NCBI GenBank assembly: GCA_016712345.1
Contig: JADJRH010000011.1
Location: 5,326,630-5,390,629 of the forward strand
Direction of reading: 5' to 3'
DNA: 64,000 nucleotides
From: Polyangiaceae bacterium
GTDB taxonomy: Bacteria; Myxococcota_A; Polyangia; Polyangiales; Polyangiaceae
The notes under the pieces were generated by a model. The model was given only the letters and a program-made list of their open reading frames with translations. It did no database searches and was not told the origin of the DNA. Position numbers and translations under genes: made by a program. Below, piece after piece: positions 27,060 through 35,913 of this stretch (position 1 is the stretch's first letter; each line of letters starts with the position of its first letter).

Positions 27060-27884
27060 ATGGGCATGAGCGCAACGTTCGGGAAAGGTGCGTTCTCATT
27101 CTACCGCGCGCAGATGTCGAGCCAAACCACGCTCACACCTGCCGAGGAGCATGAACTGGCGCTTCGCTGGCGCCAGGGCGACCGCGACGCCGGGCAAAAA
27201 ATGATCGAGGCCTGCCTGCCCTTCGTCATGACCATCGCCCTTGAATACCGCCGTTGGGGCCTTCCCCTCGAGGACATCGTTCAAGAAGGCAACATCGGCC
27301 TCCTCAAAGCCGCCGACCGATTCGATCCCAGCCGCGGGTGCCGCCTCGCCACGTACGCCGCGTATTGGATCCGAGCCGAAATCCGCGAATATGTCGCTCG
27401 CGGCTACCGCATTGTCCGGCTCGGCTCCTCCAAGAGTGAACGCCGCGCCCTCCGCATTTACCGGCGAACCCGCGAGAAAAACCCCGCCACCCTCGCCAAA
27501 CTCTCCGGCCTCACCAAAGAGCGCGCCACCGAGCTGCTTCCCCTGCTCATGGCGCGCGACGTGAGCCTTGAAGCTTCGCCCGACGACGGTTTCGCCCCCG
27601 TCGAGCGCCTCGCCTCAAGCGACCAATCGCCTGAAGACACCGCTGCAGAACGCGACGAACACGCCCTTATGGCCCGCGCCCTTCACCAAGTTGTGGCCGA
27701 ACTTTCCCCGCGCGAACAACGCATCGTCAACGAACGCTGGCTCACCGACTCGCCCGTCACCCTCGAAGAGCTGGGCAATTCGTTTGGCGTCAGCAAAGAA
27801 CGCGTTCGCCAAATCGAAGAACGCGCCAAAAAACGCATGCGCGCCCGCCTCGAAGAGATCACCCGCACGCCCCTCGCCGCGTGA
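27060..27884 (+). CDS. RpoH-like alternative sigma-70 family factor
   Basis: Region 2 is clear: GLPLEDIVQEGNIGLLKAADRFDPSRGCRLATYAAYWIRAEIREYV, followed by the RpoH-type RIVRLGSSKSERRAL. Region 4 is also clear, with EQRIVNERWL and a helix-turn-helix LEELGNSFGVSKERVRQIEERAKKRMR. Of the in-frame starts, ATG at 27060 is preceded by GGAGG at 9-10 bp, and ATG at 27114 is an alternative. The product is 274 aa, the usual size for the RpoH group, and should direct RNA polymerase to a stress regulon. A hairpin follows at 27925. There is no anti-sigma gene beside it, which is consistent with RpoH-type control at the level of translation or stability. Confidence 0.88.
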   Translation: MGMSATFGKGAFSFYRAQMSSQTTLTPAEEHELALRWRQGDRDAGQKMIEACLPFVMTIALEYRRWGLPLEDIVQEGNIGLLKAADRFDPSRGCRLATYAAYWIRAEIREYVARGYRIVRLGSSKSERRALRIYRRTREKNPATLAKLSGLTKERATELLPLLMARDVSLEASPDDGFAPVERLASSDQSPEDTAAERDEHALMARALHQVVAELSPREQRIVNERWLTDSPVTLEELGNSFGVSKERVRQIEERAKKRMRARLEEITRTPLAA

Positions 27885-27924
27885 TCACCTTCCGCAAACT
27901 CCACCCCCACATCGTCCACTCAAC

Positions 27925-27951
27925 CCCCGCATCCGCCGCTTGAATGCGGGG
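27925..27951 (+). terminator. Hairpin downstream of the sigma-factor gene
   Basis: 8-bp stem CCCCGCAT / ATGCGGGG, 41 bp after the stop. A T-run (27987-27993) lies too far downstream for a textbook intrinsic terminator. Confidence 0.4.
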
Positions 27952-28078
27952 CTGGCCGCCCAACACCCCTTCCCTCAAAAACAAGCATTTTTTTAGCTCA
28001 ACTGTCAGCGCAGCCTGCAAAACACGCCGTTTCCGACAGTCGGCAAATTTTACGCAAAACCCCTAATCGACCCCCCTC

Positions 28079-28109
28079 GGCGCCCCTTCGGGCGCCCCTT
28101 GGGGCGCCC
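28079..28109 (-). terminator. Stacked GC-rich hairpins downstream of the MBL gene
   Basis: GGCGCC pairs (28079-28084 with 28091-28096), and alternatively a GGGCGCCC / GGGCGCCC stem (28090-28109), immediately after the stop codon of the MBL gene on the minus strand. It is likely transcription-terminating for that strand. Confidence 0.55.
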
Positions 28110-28112
28110 CAC

Positions 28113-28952
28113 CTACAGCTCGATGACCGCGCCTTCTTTGGCCGCCATCGTGTTTGGAAACAGCTCCCGCGCGCGCCGCTCTTTTTCGCGCACCATCGCA
28201 TCCGTTTGATTCGGATCGTGGTGATGCAACACGAGCTGCTTCACGTTCGCTTCTTTTGCCAACTCACATCCGGCCGCAAACGTCGCGTGCCCCCAACCCG
28301 TTTTGGGCCCGCCGCCCGCTTCACCTGCGTACTCCTCAGGTGTGTACATCGCGTCGAAAATCAAAACGTCGGCGTCCTTCGAAAGCTTCTTGAGCTTCGG
28401 ATCCACAATCGCGTAGTGCTCGCTGTCCGTGATGTACACAAGCACCTTGCCCTCATACTCGATGCGGTATGCGTACACACCGTTCGGATGGTTGCCCCGC
28501 GCGTTCGTCACCTTCACGTTGTTGCGCGGCCCAACCATCACCGTTTCGCCTTCATACAAATCGCGAAACGTCATTGTCGCGCCCATCTCCGAGAGATGAA
28601 CGGGAAAGCTCGGATAGTCCATTTGCCCGGCCAGCGTCTCTTCAAGCGTCCGCGACACATTCACGCCGCCCCGCAGATGAAACGTGTTTCCACGCACGAA
28701 AGCCGGCGTAAAAAACGGAAAACCCTGAATGTGATCCCAGTGCACGTGGCTAAAAAACATCCACGCTTCGACCGGCATTTCCCGCAGAAGTTCTTGTCCC
28801 ATGAGCCGCAGCCCGGTGCCGCCGTCGAGAATGATCAACGCATCCCCGCAACGCACTTCGTAACAGCTCGTATTTCCACCAAACTCCACGGTATCCGGAC
28901 CGGGAGAAGGGATGCTGCCGCGAACCCCCCACATCTTGATCCGCATCCTCAT
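28113..28952 (-). CDS. Metallo-beta-lactamase-fold hydrolase
   Basis: The 279-aa protein starts KMWGVRGSIPSPGPDTVEFGGNTSC, the usual opening of a soluble MBL subgroup related to ribonuclease Z and phosphodiesterases. It carries the metal motif HVHWDHIQG, a later Asp (ITDSEHYAI, then DADVLIFDAMY) and a terminal His (VLHHHDPNQTD). A phosphodiester or lactone substrate is possible; the exact one cannot be read from sequence. Cytoplasmic, with no signal peptide. It is convergent with the sigma-factor gene and has its own hairpin terminator. Confidence 0.85.
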   Translation of the reverse strand: MRMRIKMWGVRGSIPSPGPDTVEFGGNTSCYEVRCGDALIILDGGTGLRLMGQELLREMPVEAWMFFSHVHWDHIQGFPFFTPAFVRGNTFHLRGGVNVSRTLEETLAGQMDYPSFPVHLSEMGATMTFRDLYEGETVMVGPRNNVKVTNARGNHPNGVYAYRIEYEGKVLVYITDSEHYAIVDPKLKKLSKDADVLIFDAMYTPEEYAGEAGGGPKTGWGHATFAAGCELAKEANVKQLVLHHHDPNQTDAMVREKERRARELFPNTMAAKEGAVIEL

Positions 28953-29113
28953 TCGCCTTTCGCGCCTCTCCGACTCGTCGGGTTGACCCGGAGCCCGCGA
29001 CGGAAAAGCGAAGCGGAACGGCGCGAAAACGGAGGTTAGATGCGCGGCCCCTTCGCCGTCAAGCCGCGCGCGGCGGCCAACCGCCCCGATCCGCGTGATA
29101 GCGTCGCCGAACG

Positions 29114-29677
29114 ATGAGTGTCGCCAGCCCGTTTCAACGTGCGCCCGACCTGAACGCCGACGCCATCGTTGTGCTCGGATGCCGCGTTTTATCGTCGGGA
29201 GGCCTCACCACCCCGGCCGAAGGTCGAGCGCGCGCCGCCGCCGAAGCGTTTCGCGCCGGGGTGGCCTGTCACATTCTTGTCAGCGGAGGCCGCCGCTGGG
29301 GCGCCCACGCCGAAGCTTCCGCCATCCAACGCTGGCTCGTCGCCGACGGTATTGCCGAAAACGCGATCACCGCTGAGCTGCTCTCCATGACAACGTACGA
29401 AAACGCCTTGTTTTCGGCTGCAATTCTTCGCGCGCGCGGCGCACGCACCGCCGCCGTTGTCACGTGTGACTGGCACATGCCACGCGCGCTCGCCGCGTTC
29501 CAATCGCTCGGCATCCAGGTGATCGCATGGCCGCGCAAAGCTCCGCGCCGCACATTCGATCGAGTCGCCGAACGCATTCGCCGCGCCGTCGACGCGCGCG
29601 CCCTCCGCCATCCCGACGCGCTTGCCCTTCCCGCCGCTTCGTTTTTTCACCCCTCAAAGCCCTCACAAACCCCATGA
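29114..29677 (+). CDS. YdcF-family (DUF218) protein
   Basis: The 187-aa product has the DUF218 pattern: DAIVVLGCRVL near the start, ILVSGGRRWGAHAEA, then TTYENALFSAAIL and VVTCDWHMPRALAAFQ. Related proteins (YdcF, SanA, ElyC) have roles in envelope biology or nucleotide binding, with unknown reactions. There is no membrane segment, so it is likely cytoplasmic. Its stop overlaps the start of the HEAT-cyclophilin lipoprotein gene by ATGA (29674-29677), so the two are translationally coupled. Confidence 0.85.
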   Translation: MSVASPFQRAPDLNADAIVVLGCRVLSSGGLTTPAEGRARAAAEAFRAGVACHILVSGGRRWGAHAEASAIQRWLVADGIAENAITAELLSMTTYENALFSAAILRARGARTAAVVTCDWHMPRALAAFQSLGIQVIAWPRKAPRRTFDRVAERIRRAVDARALRHPDALALPAASFFHPSKPSQTP

Positions 29678-31194
29678 AAACAAACCTCGCGCGCGCCTCC
29701 GTTACGGCACACATGTTCGCCCTCGGCATGTTCACCGCCGCCTGCGGAACGCAGGGCACAAGCGCACCCGCATCGTCTTCCACCGAGCCGTCGCCTTCAG
29801 CAAGTGTACCCATCGCAACCGAAGACGCTGCCGCGCTCGATGCGATTTTTCAGGCCGAACAACGCCGCCTCGCAGCCCGTGTGCTTCCAGAACACATTGG
29901 CAGTCGCAGCGTGCGGGTGCGCGTTGGGGCCGCCCGCGCGCTGGCGCGCGCGGGCGGCCCCAACGCGCTCCCCGGCCTCCTTCGGCTCCTCGGCGACGAT
30001 CACCCCGAAGTGGTTGTGTGGTCCGCATACGGCCTCGGCTTTTGGTGCAAAGGCCACGAACAAGATCACGTCAAAGCACTCACCGCGCGTGCCGCATCCC
30101 TCCTCGCCGGAGCCGCACCCGAAAAAAGCAAATCACCGCCGCCTGAATCCCTCGCCCCTCTCGCGGCAATCGCGCGCGCAGTCGGCGCATGCGGCGGCGA
30201 AACCGCCGAAGCCACGCTCGCCGCATGGCTCAGCGGAGCGCAATCGGTTGCCGAAGCCGCAGCGCTCGGCCTCGGTGACCTCGCGGCCGCCAAACAAAAA
30301 CTCCGCGAAGAAACCCTCGTTGCGCTCCTTCAGCGCGCCGCCGGCAACGTCACCGACGCACCGCTCCCCGCAGCGCTTTACCCCATCGGCCGCATCGAAC
30401 ACCCGCCGCCGTCCATCATTCAGCGCATTCGCGAAGTTGCATCCGAAGCGCTCAAGGCGCCGGGCCCGATGCGGCTCTTCGCGGTCCGCGCCCTCGGGCG
30501 CGGCGGCGAAGAAGCCGCACCCATCCTCGGAGGTGTACTCTCCGCGCCCGGTGAGTACACAGCGGGTGAACGAGGCGAGGCAGCGCGCGCGTTGACCCGC
30601 CTTTCCAAGGCGGGTCAACGCGCGCTCGCCGCCGCCGTCCCATCCATTCTCCCTTCAACGGATCCAGTCGCTCTCACCGGCCTTGTCAGCGAAGACTTTG
30701 GGGCCACCCTCGCCGCACTCGAAGCGCTCACAGAGCCCGGCTCCGCCGAAAAGGCGCTTCGAGAACTCGCGGCCCGCCCGCCGCCCCCCACGCCCCCCGC
30801 CCCCGTGGCGCGCCGCCTTTCATGGCTTCGGTGCACCGCCGCCAAACTCGTTGTCGGCAAAAACTTTCGCGACCCGCTGCTCACGTCGTGCGAGATCCAA
30901 GCCGGTTCATCCGCAACGCCAAACGCCGCTCCATCCGCTTCGTCAGCACCCAACGCAACGGCCACCTCTTCGGCGTCCGCAAACCCCGCCCCCGCCCCCC
31001 TCGCGCGCTGCATCCATCGCGGCGCGCGCCACCGTCGACGTGCTCGGTCGAGCAGAACTCAAAGGCGCGCGCCTCGCCGCATGGCGCACGTTCGCCGAAG
31101 GCGCCGACATCCGAGCGCGCGAAGCCGCCATTGGACTGCTCGAAGATCACGACGAGGTGGAAGTCGCCGCCGCCGTGCTCACAAAAGCCCTTGA
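29674..31194 (+). CDS. HEAT-repeat lipoprotein, N-terminal part of a HEAT-cyclophilin fusion (frame lost at 30995-31000)
   Basis: The ATG at 29674 overlaps the YdcF stop and gives a lipoprotein signal (ASVTAHMFALGMFTAAC). HEAT-like helical repeats follow (SVRVRVGAARALARAGGPNALPGLLRLLGDDHPEVVVWSAYGLG and others), then an Ala/Ser/Pro linker. Meaningful sequence stops at the six-C tract 30995-31000. The frame beyond it, to 31194, is Arg-rich noise, while the +1 frame continues with HEAT repeats and cyclophilin. Removing one C gives one 788-aa protein. The product would sit at the periplasmic face of an envelope membrane. Two long perfect hairpins lie in this coding part. Confidence 0.8.
   Translation: MKTNLARASVTAHMFALGMFTAACGTQGTSAPASSSTEPSPSASVPIATEDAAALDAIFQAEQRRLAARVLPEHIGSRSVRVRVGAARALARAGGPNALPGLLRLLGDDHPEVVVWSAYGLGFWCKGHEQDHVKALTARAASLLAGAAPEKSKSPPPESLAPLAAIARAVGACGGETAEATLAAWLSGAQSVAEAAALGLGDLAAAKQKLREETLVALLQRAAGNVTDAPLPAALYPIGRIEHPPPSIIQRIREVASEALKAPGPMRLFAVRALGRGGEEAAPILGGVLSAPGEYTAGERGEAARALTRLSKAGQRALAAAVPSILPSTDPVALTGLVSEDFGATLAALEALTEPGSAEKALRELAARPPPPTPPAPVARRLSWLRCTAAKLVVGKNFRDPLLTSCEIQAGSSATPNAAPSASSAPNATATSSASANPAPAPLARCIHRGARHRRRARSSRTQRRAPRRMAHVRRRRRHPSARSRHWTARRSRRGGSRRRRAHKSP
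29921..29966. repeat. Perfect 20-bp inverted repeat inside the HEAT coding region
   Basis: GCGTTGGGGCCGCCCGCGCG (29921-29940) is exactly complementary to 29947-29966, with a 6-base loop. It encodes RVGAARALARAGGPNA in frame. Confidence 0.9.
30585..30625. repeat. Perfect 19-bp inverted repeat inside the HEAT coding region
   Basis: GCGCGCGTTGACCCGCCTT (30585-30603) is exactly complementary to 30607-30625, with loop TCC. It encodes part of RALTRLSKAGQRAL in frame. The sequence is unrelated to the hairpin at 29921. Confidence 0.9.
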
Positions 31195-32041
31195 ATCAAA
31201 GCTCCCCGGCGTTGTCGGCGCCGCCGCCGAAATCCTCACGAAACACCCTGAGCGCGCCGCCGACACCCCCCCGAAAAAGAAAAAAAAGAAGGAAAAAGAC
31301 AAGGAAAAAGAACCATCGGACAGCGAGCCCGTGACACTCGCCCCCCCATCCCCAACGCTTCTCAAAGCGCTCCTTGGCCTGCTGGATCGCAAAAACGACA
31401 CCCCGGACTCCGAGTTGGACGACGCTCTCATCGACGCGGCCGCTGCCCTGGGCGCCAAAGAGGCTTTGCCGCGGATCGAGTCGCTATGCCACTCCCCGTA
31501 TCCAACAACTCGGGAACACGCCACCAAAGCCATCACTCTTCTGTCAGGGAAAAAAGTCGAGTGTACTCCCCCCGACGACGGAGGCCCTCTCCCCACCGAA
31601 ATGCACAACCTTGCCACCCAACGAACCAAGGTTGTACTTCAAACAGAAGCCGGCGAGTTCACCCTTCTTCTCGATCCTACCCTCGCCCCGGTTGCCGTCA
31701 CGCGGGTGATCGAACTGGCTAGAAATGGGTATTATAATGGTATGGTAGTCCACCGGGTTGTTCCCGGATTTGTAACGCAATTCGGAGCGCCTTTCGGCGA
31801 TGGATCCGGCGGACCAGAAGGGAAAGCCCCGCTCCGATGTGAAACGTCTCCCCTTCCGTTTGAACCGTTGCGCATCGGCGTGGCCCTGGCGGGGCGCGAC
31901 ACAGGGTCAAGTCAACTCTTTGTAATGCATGGCCGCTTCCCCCATCTCGACGGGAAATATGCGCTTGTTGGGTCAGCCACAGGCCCGTGGGGAGCATTCG
32001 TTGACGGCGATCTCATCACACACGCCGACATCGCAGAGTAG
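31001..32041 (+). CDS. HEAT-cyclophilin lipoprotein, C-terminal part: HEAT repeats, Lys-rich linker and cyclophilin-type PPIase
   Basis: Coordinates give the in-frame continuation after the C tract; there is no separate convincing start. The part begins SRAASIAARATVDVLGRAELKGARLAAWRTF and continues with HEAT-like repeats, a KKKKKKEKDKEKE linker and more helices. The last 160 residues are a cyclophilin domain (TEAGEFTLLLDPTLAPVAVTRVIELARNGYYNGMVVHRVVPGFVTQFG). Cyclophilins catalyse prolyl cis-trans isomerisation; the key Arg in HRVVPGFV and the Phe and Gln that follow are present. A periplasmic folding role on an envelope scaffold is inferred. A bidirectional terminator follows. Confidence 0.82.
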   Translation, partial: SRAASIAARATVDVLGRAELKGARLAAWRTFAEGADIRAREAAIGLLEDHDEVEVAAAVLTKALESKLPGVVGAAAEILTKHPERAADTPPKKKKKKEKDKEKEPSDSEPVTLAPPSPTLLKALLGLLDRKNDTPDSELDDALIDAAAALGAKEALPRIESLCHSPYPTTREHATKAITLLSGKKVECTPPDDGGPLPTEMHNLATQRTKVVLQTEAGEFTLLLDPTLAPVAVTRVIELARNGYYNGMVVHRVVPGFVTQFGAPFGDGSGGPEGKAPLRCETSPLPFEPLRIGVALAGRDTGSSQLFVMHGRFPHLDGKYALVGSATGPWGAFVDGDLITHADIAE

Positions 32042-32085
32042 TCAATTTACGTTACGCGGCGCTTCTGCCGTCACTCCGACGGTTG

Positions 32086-32124
32086 TACCGAGGATAAAAC
32101 ACAATTCGTATTCAATCCTCGGTA
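32086..32124. terminator. Bidirectional hairpin terminator
   Basis: Perfect 10-bp stem TACCGAGGAT / ATCCTCGGTA with a 19-nt A/T-rich loop, between convergent genes ending at 32041 and 32146. Confidence 0.65.
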
Positions 32125-32145
32125 TAACTCCATCTCCATCCTTTT

Positions 32146-33843
32146 CTACTGCACACAAACCGCCAGGGTCCACGCGGTAAGCGAACCGGTGTCACCTCCG
32201 GCATCGTCGCCGACTTGCAATGTCCACGTGCCCTTGACGCTTTGATTTACGTACGTGCTGAGGGGCTGCTCCGGCGAGTAACAACCGTTAAACGGCGCCG
32301 TTCCAGATGCCGCAGGATTGCTCGAACAAGCGTCGTCGAAAATGGTGGACTGGTAATTCGCACCCGCACCACCGTTGTCGCTGGAGATATCCACAGTGGT
32401 GTTTGCCGGCGACTTGAGTGAGATGTCAAGGTCAGAATCCCACGTATGGTTAATGTTCAACTGAAGCGCCACCTTCTTTACAACAGCGGTTTCGCTAAAC
32501 GACATCACGCTTGCGACGGTGGTGTTGTCCGAAATGGCTTTGGGAACATCCGTAGCGCTCAACACAAGAAGTTTCTCACCCATCGCACACGAAAATGAGG
32601 GTGAACAACCGAGCGCACATTGAGAATCGGCGCAGTCAATGGCCCCATCACCGTCGTCGTCAATACCGTTATTGCAGTCAACCTCCTTTGTACAACCCTG
32701 ACAAAAGAGCTTACCAAGCTGACAGACAGACGTTCCACCGCACGAACATGCTTGACCTGCGCCGGGGCTACCCTCGTCCACCTGACCATCGCAGTTATTG
32801 TCCACGCCGTCGCAGACTTCGGTTTGCGCCGATGCATTGGGTGTACACTGGAGCGAACCTGACAAACAGTTGAGTGTTCCCACCCCGCAGGCGCCCAACT
32901 GGCCGGTATTGCACATTCCACCACCTTCGGGGTTGGCTTCATCCGCCGCACCGTCGCAATCGTTGTCCAATCCGTCGCACACCTCAGGCGACGCAGGCAC
33001 CAGCGAAAAACAATCCACCAAACCCCCCTGACACATGATCATGCCGGGACCGCACACCCCCGCCGCGCCGGTGGAACAGTCACCGCCGGTGCCGGGAATG
33101 TTGTCGTCGGTGGTACCATTGCAATCGTTGTCAAGACCGTCACACAATTCAGGTGAAGGCATTTGCGATGGCATACACACTGTGGTGCCACCGGTGCATT
33201 GCATCAGGCCGTTTTTACAAACGCCCAAAAGCCCGCTGTCACAAGCCATATTGGCTTCTGGAAAACTCTCGTCGGTCAACTGATCGCAGTCGTTGTCGAC
33301 ACCGTCGCAAATCTCCAGCGTGGGCGACAATGGAACGCATGTTCCCGCGGTACCGTTCACGCAGGCGAGACCCGTCGCCATGCAAGCGCCGATGCCGCAC
33401 ATCAGATCGGGTATGCCGTCGTCGGTCTGACCGTTACAGTTCTCGTCCAAGCCGTCGCACTTTTCAGACTCCGCCGGCAACACCTGACCCTCACAAGGTC
33501 CAAATTTGTTGATAGCCGCATCGCAGGTACGCGTGCCCGCTTTACAACTCCCCACCCCCTGAGTGCCCTCCGGTCCTTCATAACAAGGCTCCGTGTCACC
33601 CTCCAAACAGTCGCACCCTTCGTCCACCACCCCATCGCAGTTGTTGTCCTTCCCATCGCACACTTCGTCGGTACAAGGTGCCCCACCCGTGCCACCTTCC
33701 CCCGCCGTTCCCCCGCCCCCGCTGCCACCGGAACCGGCACTGCCGCCGGTTGGGTCGGGCGGCTTCACCTCGGCGGCGCACCCGCCGACAACCAGAGCGA
33801 CTGCAAAACAAGCGCATACGAGTTGAGTTTTGATGGAAAACAT
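32146..33843 (-). CDS. MopE-repeat lipoprotein with C-terminal proprotein-convertase P domain
   Basis: The ATG at 33843 gives a lipoprotein signal (CACFAVALVVGGC). After a Gly-rich linker there are about six MopE-type units of the form CDGxDNNCDGxxDE (for example VCDGKDNNCDGVVDE and LCDGLDNDCNGTTDD), predicted to bind divalent metal such as Ca or Cu and rich in disulfides. The C-terminal 130 residues match a P domain (AVVKKVALQLNINHTWDSDLDISLKSPANTTVDISSDNGGAG ... GTWTLQVGDDAGGDTGSLTAWTLAVC), a beta-sandwich often appended to secreted proteases and adhesins. No protease domain is present, so it is likely a surface binding protein. It is the last minus-strand gene before the bidirectional terminator. 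Confidence 0.88.
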   Translation of the reverse strand: MFSIKTQLVCACFAVALVVGGCAAEVKPPDPTGGSAGSGGSGGGGTAGEGGTGGAPCTDEVCDGKDNNCDGVVDEGCDCLEGDTEPCYEGPEGTQGVGSCKAGTRTCDAAINKFGPCEGQVLPAESEKCDGLDENCNGQTDDGIPDLMCGIGACMATGLACVNGTAGTCVPLSPTLEICDGVDNDCDQLTDESFPEANMACDSGLLGVCKNGLMQCTGGTTVCMPSQMPSPELCDGLDNDCNGTTDDNIPGTGGDCSTGAAGVCGPGMIMCQGGLVDCFSLVPASPEVCDGLDNDCDGAADEANPEGGGMCNTGQLGACGVGTLNCLSGSLQCTPNASAQTEVCDGVDNNCDGQVDEGSPGAGQACSCGGTSVCQLGKLFCQGCTKEVDCNNGIDDDGDGAIDCADSQCALGCSPSFSCAMGEKLLVLSATDVPKAISDNTTVASVMSFSETAVVKKVALQLNINHTWDSDLDISLKSPANTTVDISSDNGGAGANYQSTIFDDACSSNPAASGTAPFNGCYSPEQPLSTYVNQSVKGTWTLQVGDDAGGDTGSLTAWTLAVCVQ

Positions 33844-33960
33844 AGGGCTCCAAGCAACAAAGCGCCGCAGCCGCGGCACGAACAACCACCAATCGTAGCC
33901 CAGGCGGCCACAACATCCAGAAGTTTTCTGCGGCGCATGTTTGCTGGAGATGTCGTGGGG

Positions 33961-34752
33961 TCAGGGTCCAAAGCCGCCGGCGGAAGCTTGCTGAAATGCC
34001 TCACCATTTTGGCTCGCGCGAACGGCCGACTGCGAGAAGAGTACAAATGCCCGACGGATATCGGCCGCCCCACTCTTCGCAGTCAAGATCCATCTGTCTT
34101 CAATCCCCATCTCGCGAAACACATCGCGAAACGGAGTGGACCCATCGTCGATACCCATCGCCGCGACAATGTGGTTTTCTGCCCGACGCATATCTTCCAC
34201 AAGCGCTCGCACGTCTTTCGCCTTCGCCCAGGTAGACCCGGCGTCGGCGCCGTCTGTCAGGATCAGGGTCACCGTTCGCACTGATATACCATTCTGACTA
34301 AACTCCTGTGCCTTCGCGATCACAGTTCCGAGTAGAACCACGGCCTGATCGTAGAGCGGCGTTCCCAAGGTGGCCTGATAGTTCGTGCCACTCATTCGAG
34401 CCGCCTGAAGCACCGGACAATATGGAAACAAAACATGCCCATTCAGGTAACGGGTATGGGCTAAAATCGAGTCTTTTTGTTTTGCGTTGGAGAGCGAGTC
34501 AAGCACAAGATTGTGCCCATCACAGATCACCTTTTCGTTTCCGCTATACCGGATGGATCCTGAATCGTCGGGCATCATGGTCAGGAGCACCACTTCGGAC
34601 GCCTGAACATCGTCGACAGCCACCCCCAAACCGGCCTGAATTTGTGCGCCCAAGTCGGCCATTGCCAGCACCCTGGCGCCCTCGGGCGAAAGCGCACCTT
34701 CGTCCTCGGCCGAACGAAAAAGGTCACCCACGTGTATAAAATTACCGTTCAT
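33961..34752 (-). CDS. TerY-like vWA domain protein (fifth gene of the NAD/TerY-P operon)
   Basis: The ATG at 34752 is chosen because GGAGGA precedes it by 4 bp; the longer frame begins with TTG upstream of that site. The 263-aa protein is a von Willebrand factor A domain with MIDAS DDSGSI (DxSxS), a later Thr segment (GTPLYDQAVVLLG) and LILTDGADAGS. There is no signal peptide or membrane segment, so it is cytoplasmic. TerY-type vWA proteins form a triad with a PP2C phosphatase and a kinase (TerY-P triad, as in yegI-yegK-yegL). Both partners lie upstream in the same operon. It probably scaffolds or senses through metal-dependent protein contacts. Confidence 0.87.
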   Translation of the reverse strand: MNGNFIHVGDLFRSAEDEGALSPEGARVLAMADLGAQIQAGLGVAVDDVQASEVVLLTMMPDDSGSIRYSGNEKVICDGHNLVLDSLSNAKQKDSILAHTRYLNGHVLFPYCPVLQAARMSGTNYQATLGTPLYDQAVVLLGTVIAKAQEFSQNGISVRTVTLILTDGADAGSTWAKAKDVRALVEDMRRAENHIVAAMGIDDGSTPFRDVFREMGIEDRWILTAKSGAADIRRAFVLFSQSAVRASQNGEAFQQASAGGFGP

Positions 34753-34833
34753 GTTCTCCTCCAAAATCTACCCATTCCCTAAACCTGATATACCATCGGC
34801 CAACGGCGAAGTTTATCCCAGCCCACTCCCAAT

Positions 34834-35880
34834 CTACAAAAGCCACTTGCTCATCGGATCGGTGCTTTTTACGAGATTCATCCCCGCCTGGGCGAATCTA
34901 CCCAACGCGTCGTCGGCCGCCTGAGTAAAGTCAACTGCCCATCCACCCTTCCCATCTGGAACGGTCACCGCCGACATACAATCCGTCAGCACGTACACCT
35001 TTTTGGCGAGCGCTTTATCTGTGGAGACAATCTCCGTTAGAATGTCGTCAATCGAGCTTTTCACGCAGTGACTTGCCGCCTGCCCGGCGATCAACACCGC
35101 GTCGGCCGTCAGCAGCGTTCGCAAGAAAGAAGTGTTCTTTTGAGCAAGCGCCTTACCGTCATGACGGGTCAACACTTCGGGCTGCATCACCGAGTAATTT
35201 TCCGTCAGCGGGTGTCCACCCTTCACCTCCACATGCGACTGAGCACCGCGCGCAAACGCGTGAAAGAGCCGAGCCTCGTGAATGACCCCCGCAAGGGCAT
35301 GGCCGCTCCCTCCAAGCAAACAGTGTGGAGGCCACAAGTAGAGTGTGTATTTGCCCGCTTTTTCAAGCTCCGCCGTGTAGTGCCTAACCTGTTTGCAAAG
35401 CCAACCGTAGTTCCCACCACACAGCCACTTTGCCACCGCCGGGTTGGGTTTCACCTCCCCTCCGTCGATCTGCGCCGTTGTAATTTCACGGTGCGCCTTG
35501 AGCGGCTCCCCTTCGCGATCTACCCAAAACGCGGGGAAGAAAATCTGATACGCAAAGTGAGTATCCATGGTGGTTGTGATCTGCGAAATCGCTCCGAGAT
35601 TTTTATAGATAAAGTCCGCTATCCGGCGATTGTCGTCCATGGCTCCCCGCCCAGAACGCCCACCCACATAAAGTGACCCCTGCGGAAAACAAAAGTCCTT
35701 CTGAACATCAATCAGCAGCAAATGAACATTGCTCGTATCACTCGCAGACGGTTTGATTGCGTGGGCCTTTTTATGCTCCGCGGCGGCGGAAAACACAGCC
35801 TGTTCATCGGGCGCATACCCGTACCTGTCGGCGTTTTTCGCATCGTAGAGCGCGGGCAGAGGCAGTTCATTTTTCGACAT
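34834..35880 (-). CDS. Nicotinamidase/isochorismatase-like cysteine hydrolase
   Basis: The 348-aa product has the family's Asp (HLLLIDVQKDFCFPQGSLYVGG) and nucleophile Cys in GQAASHCVKSSIDDIL, followed by KVYVLTDCMSAV. Nicotinamidases (PncA) are about 210 aa, so this is a long form with insertions (about residues 120-230). The likely reaction is amide hydrolysis of nicotinamide or a related compound, but the substrate is uncertain. It lies between the kinase (33 bp) and the vWA gene (81 bp), in an operon headed by an NrtR-like Nudix protein, which supports an NAD-linked role. Start: ATG at 35880 with GGAG upstream. Confidence 0.8.
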   Translation of the reverse strand: MSKNELPLPALYDAKNADRYGYAPDEQAVFSAAAEHKKAHAIKPSASDTSNVHLLLIDVQKDFCFPQGSLYVGGRSGRGAMDDNRRIADFIYKNLGAISQITTTMDTHFAYQIFFPAFWVDREGEPLKAHREITTAQIDGGEVKPNPAVAKWLCGGNYGWLCKQVRHYTAELEKAGKYTLYLWPPHCLLGGSGHALAGVIHEARLFHAFARGAQSHVEVKGGHPLTENYSVMQPEVLTRHDGKALAQKNTSFLRTLLTADAVLIAGQAASHCVKSSIDDILTEIVSTDKALAKKVYVLTDCMSAVTVPDGKGGWAVDFTQAADDALGRFAQAGMNLVKSTDPMSKWLL

Positions 35881-35913
35881 GATATTCTCCTTTCAGAAAC
35901 GTTAAAATTCAGG

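Noticed and set aside
25039..27069. A 676-aa plus-strand open frame opposite the S41 protease
   Set aside because: Composition is Arg/His-rich without motifs. The minus-strand frame has clear catalytic motifs, so this is a shadow.
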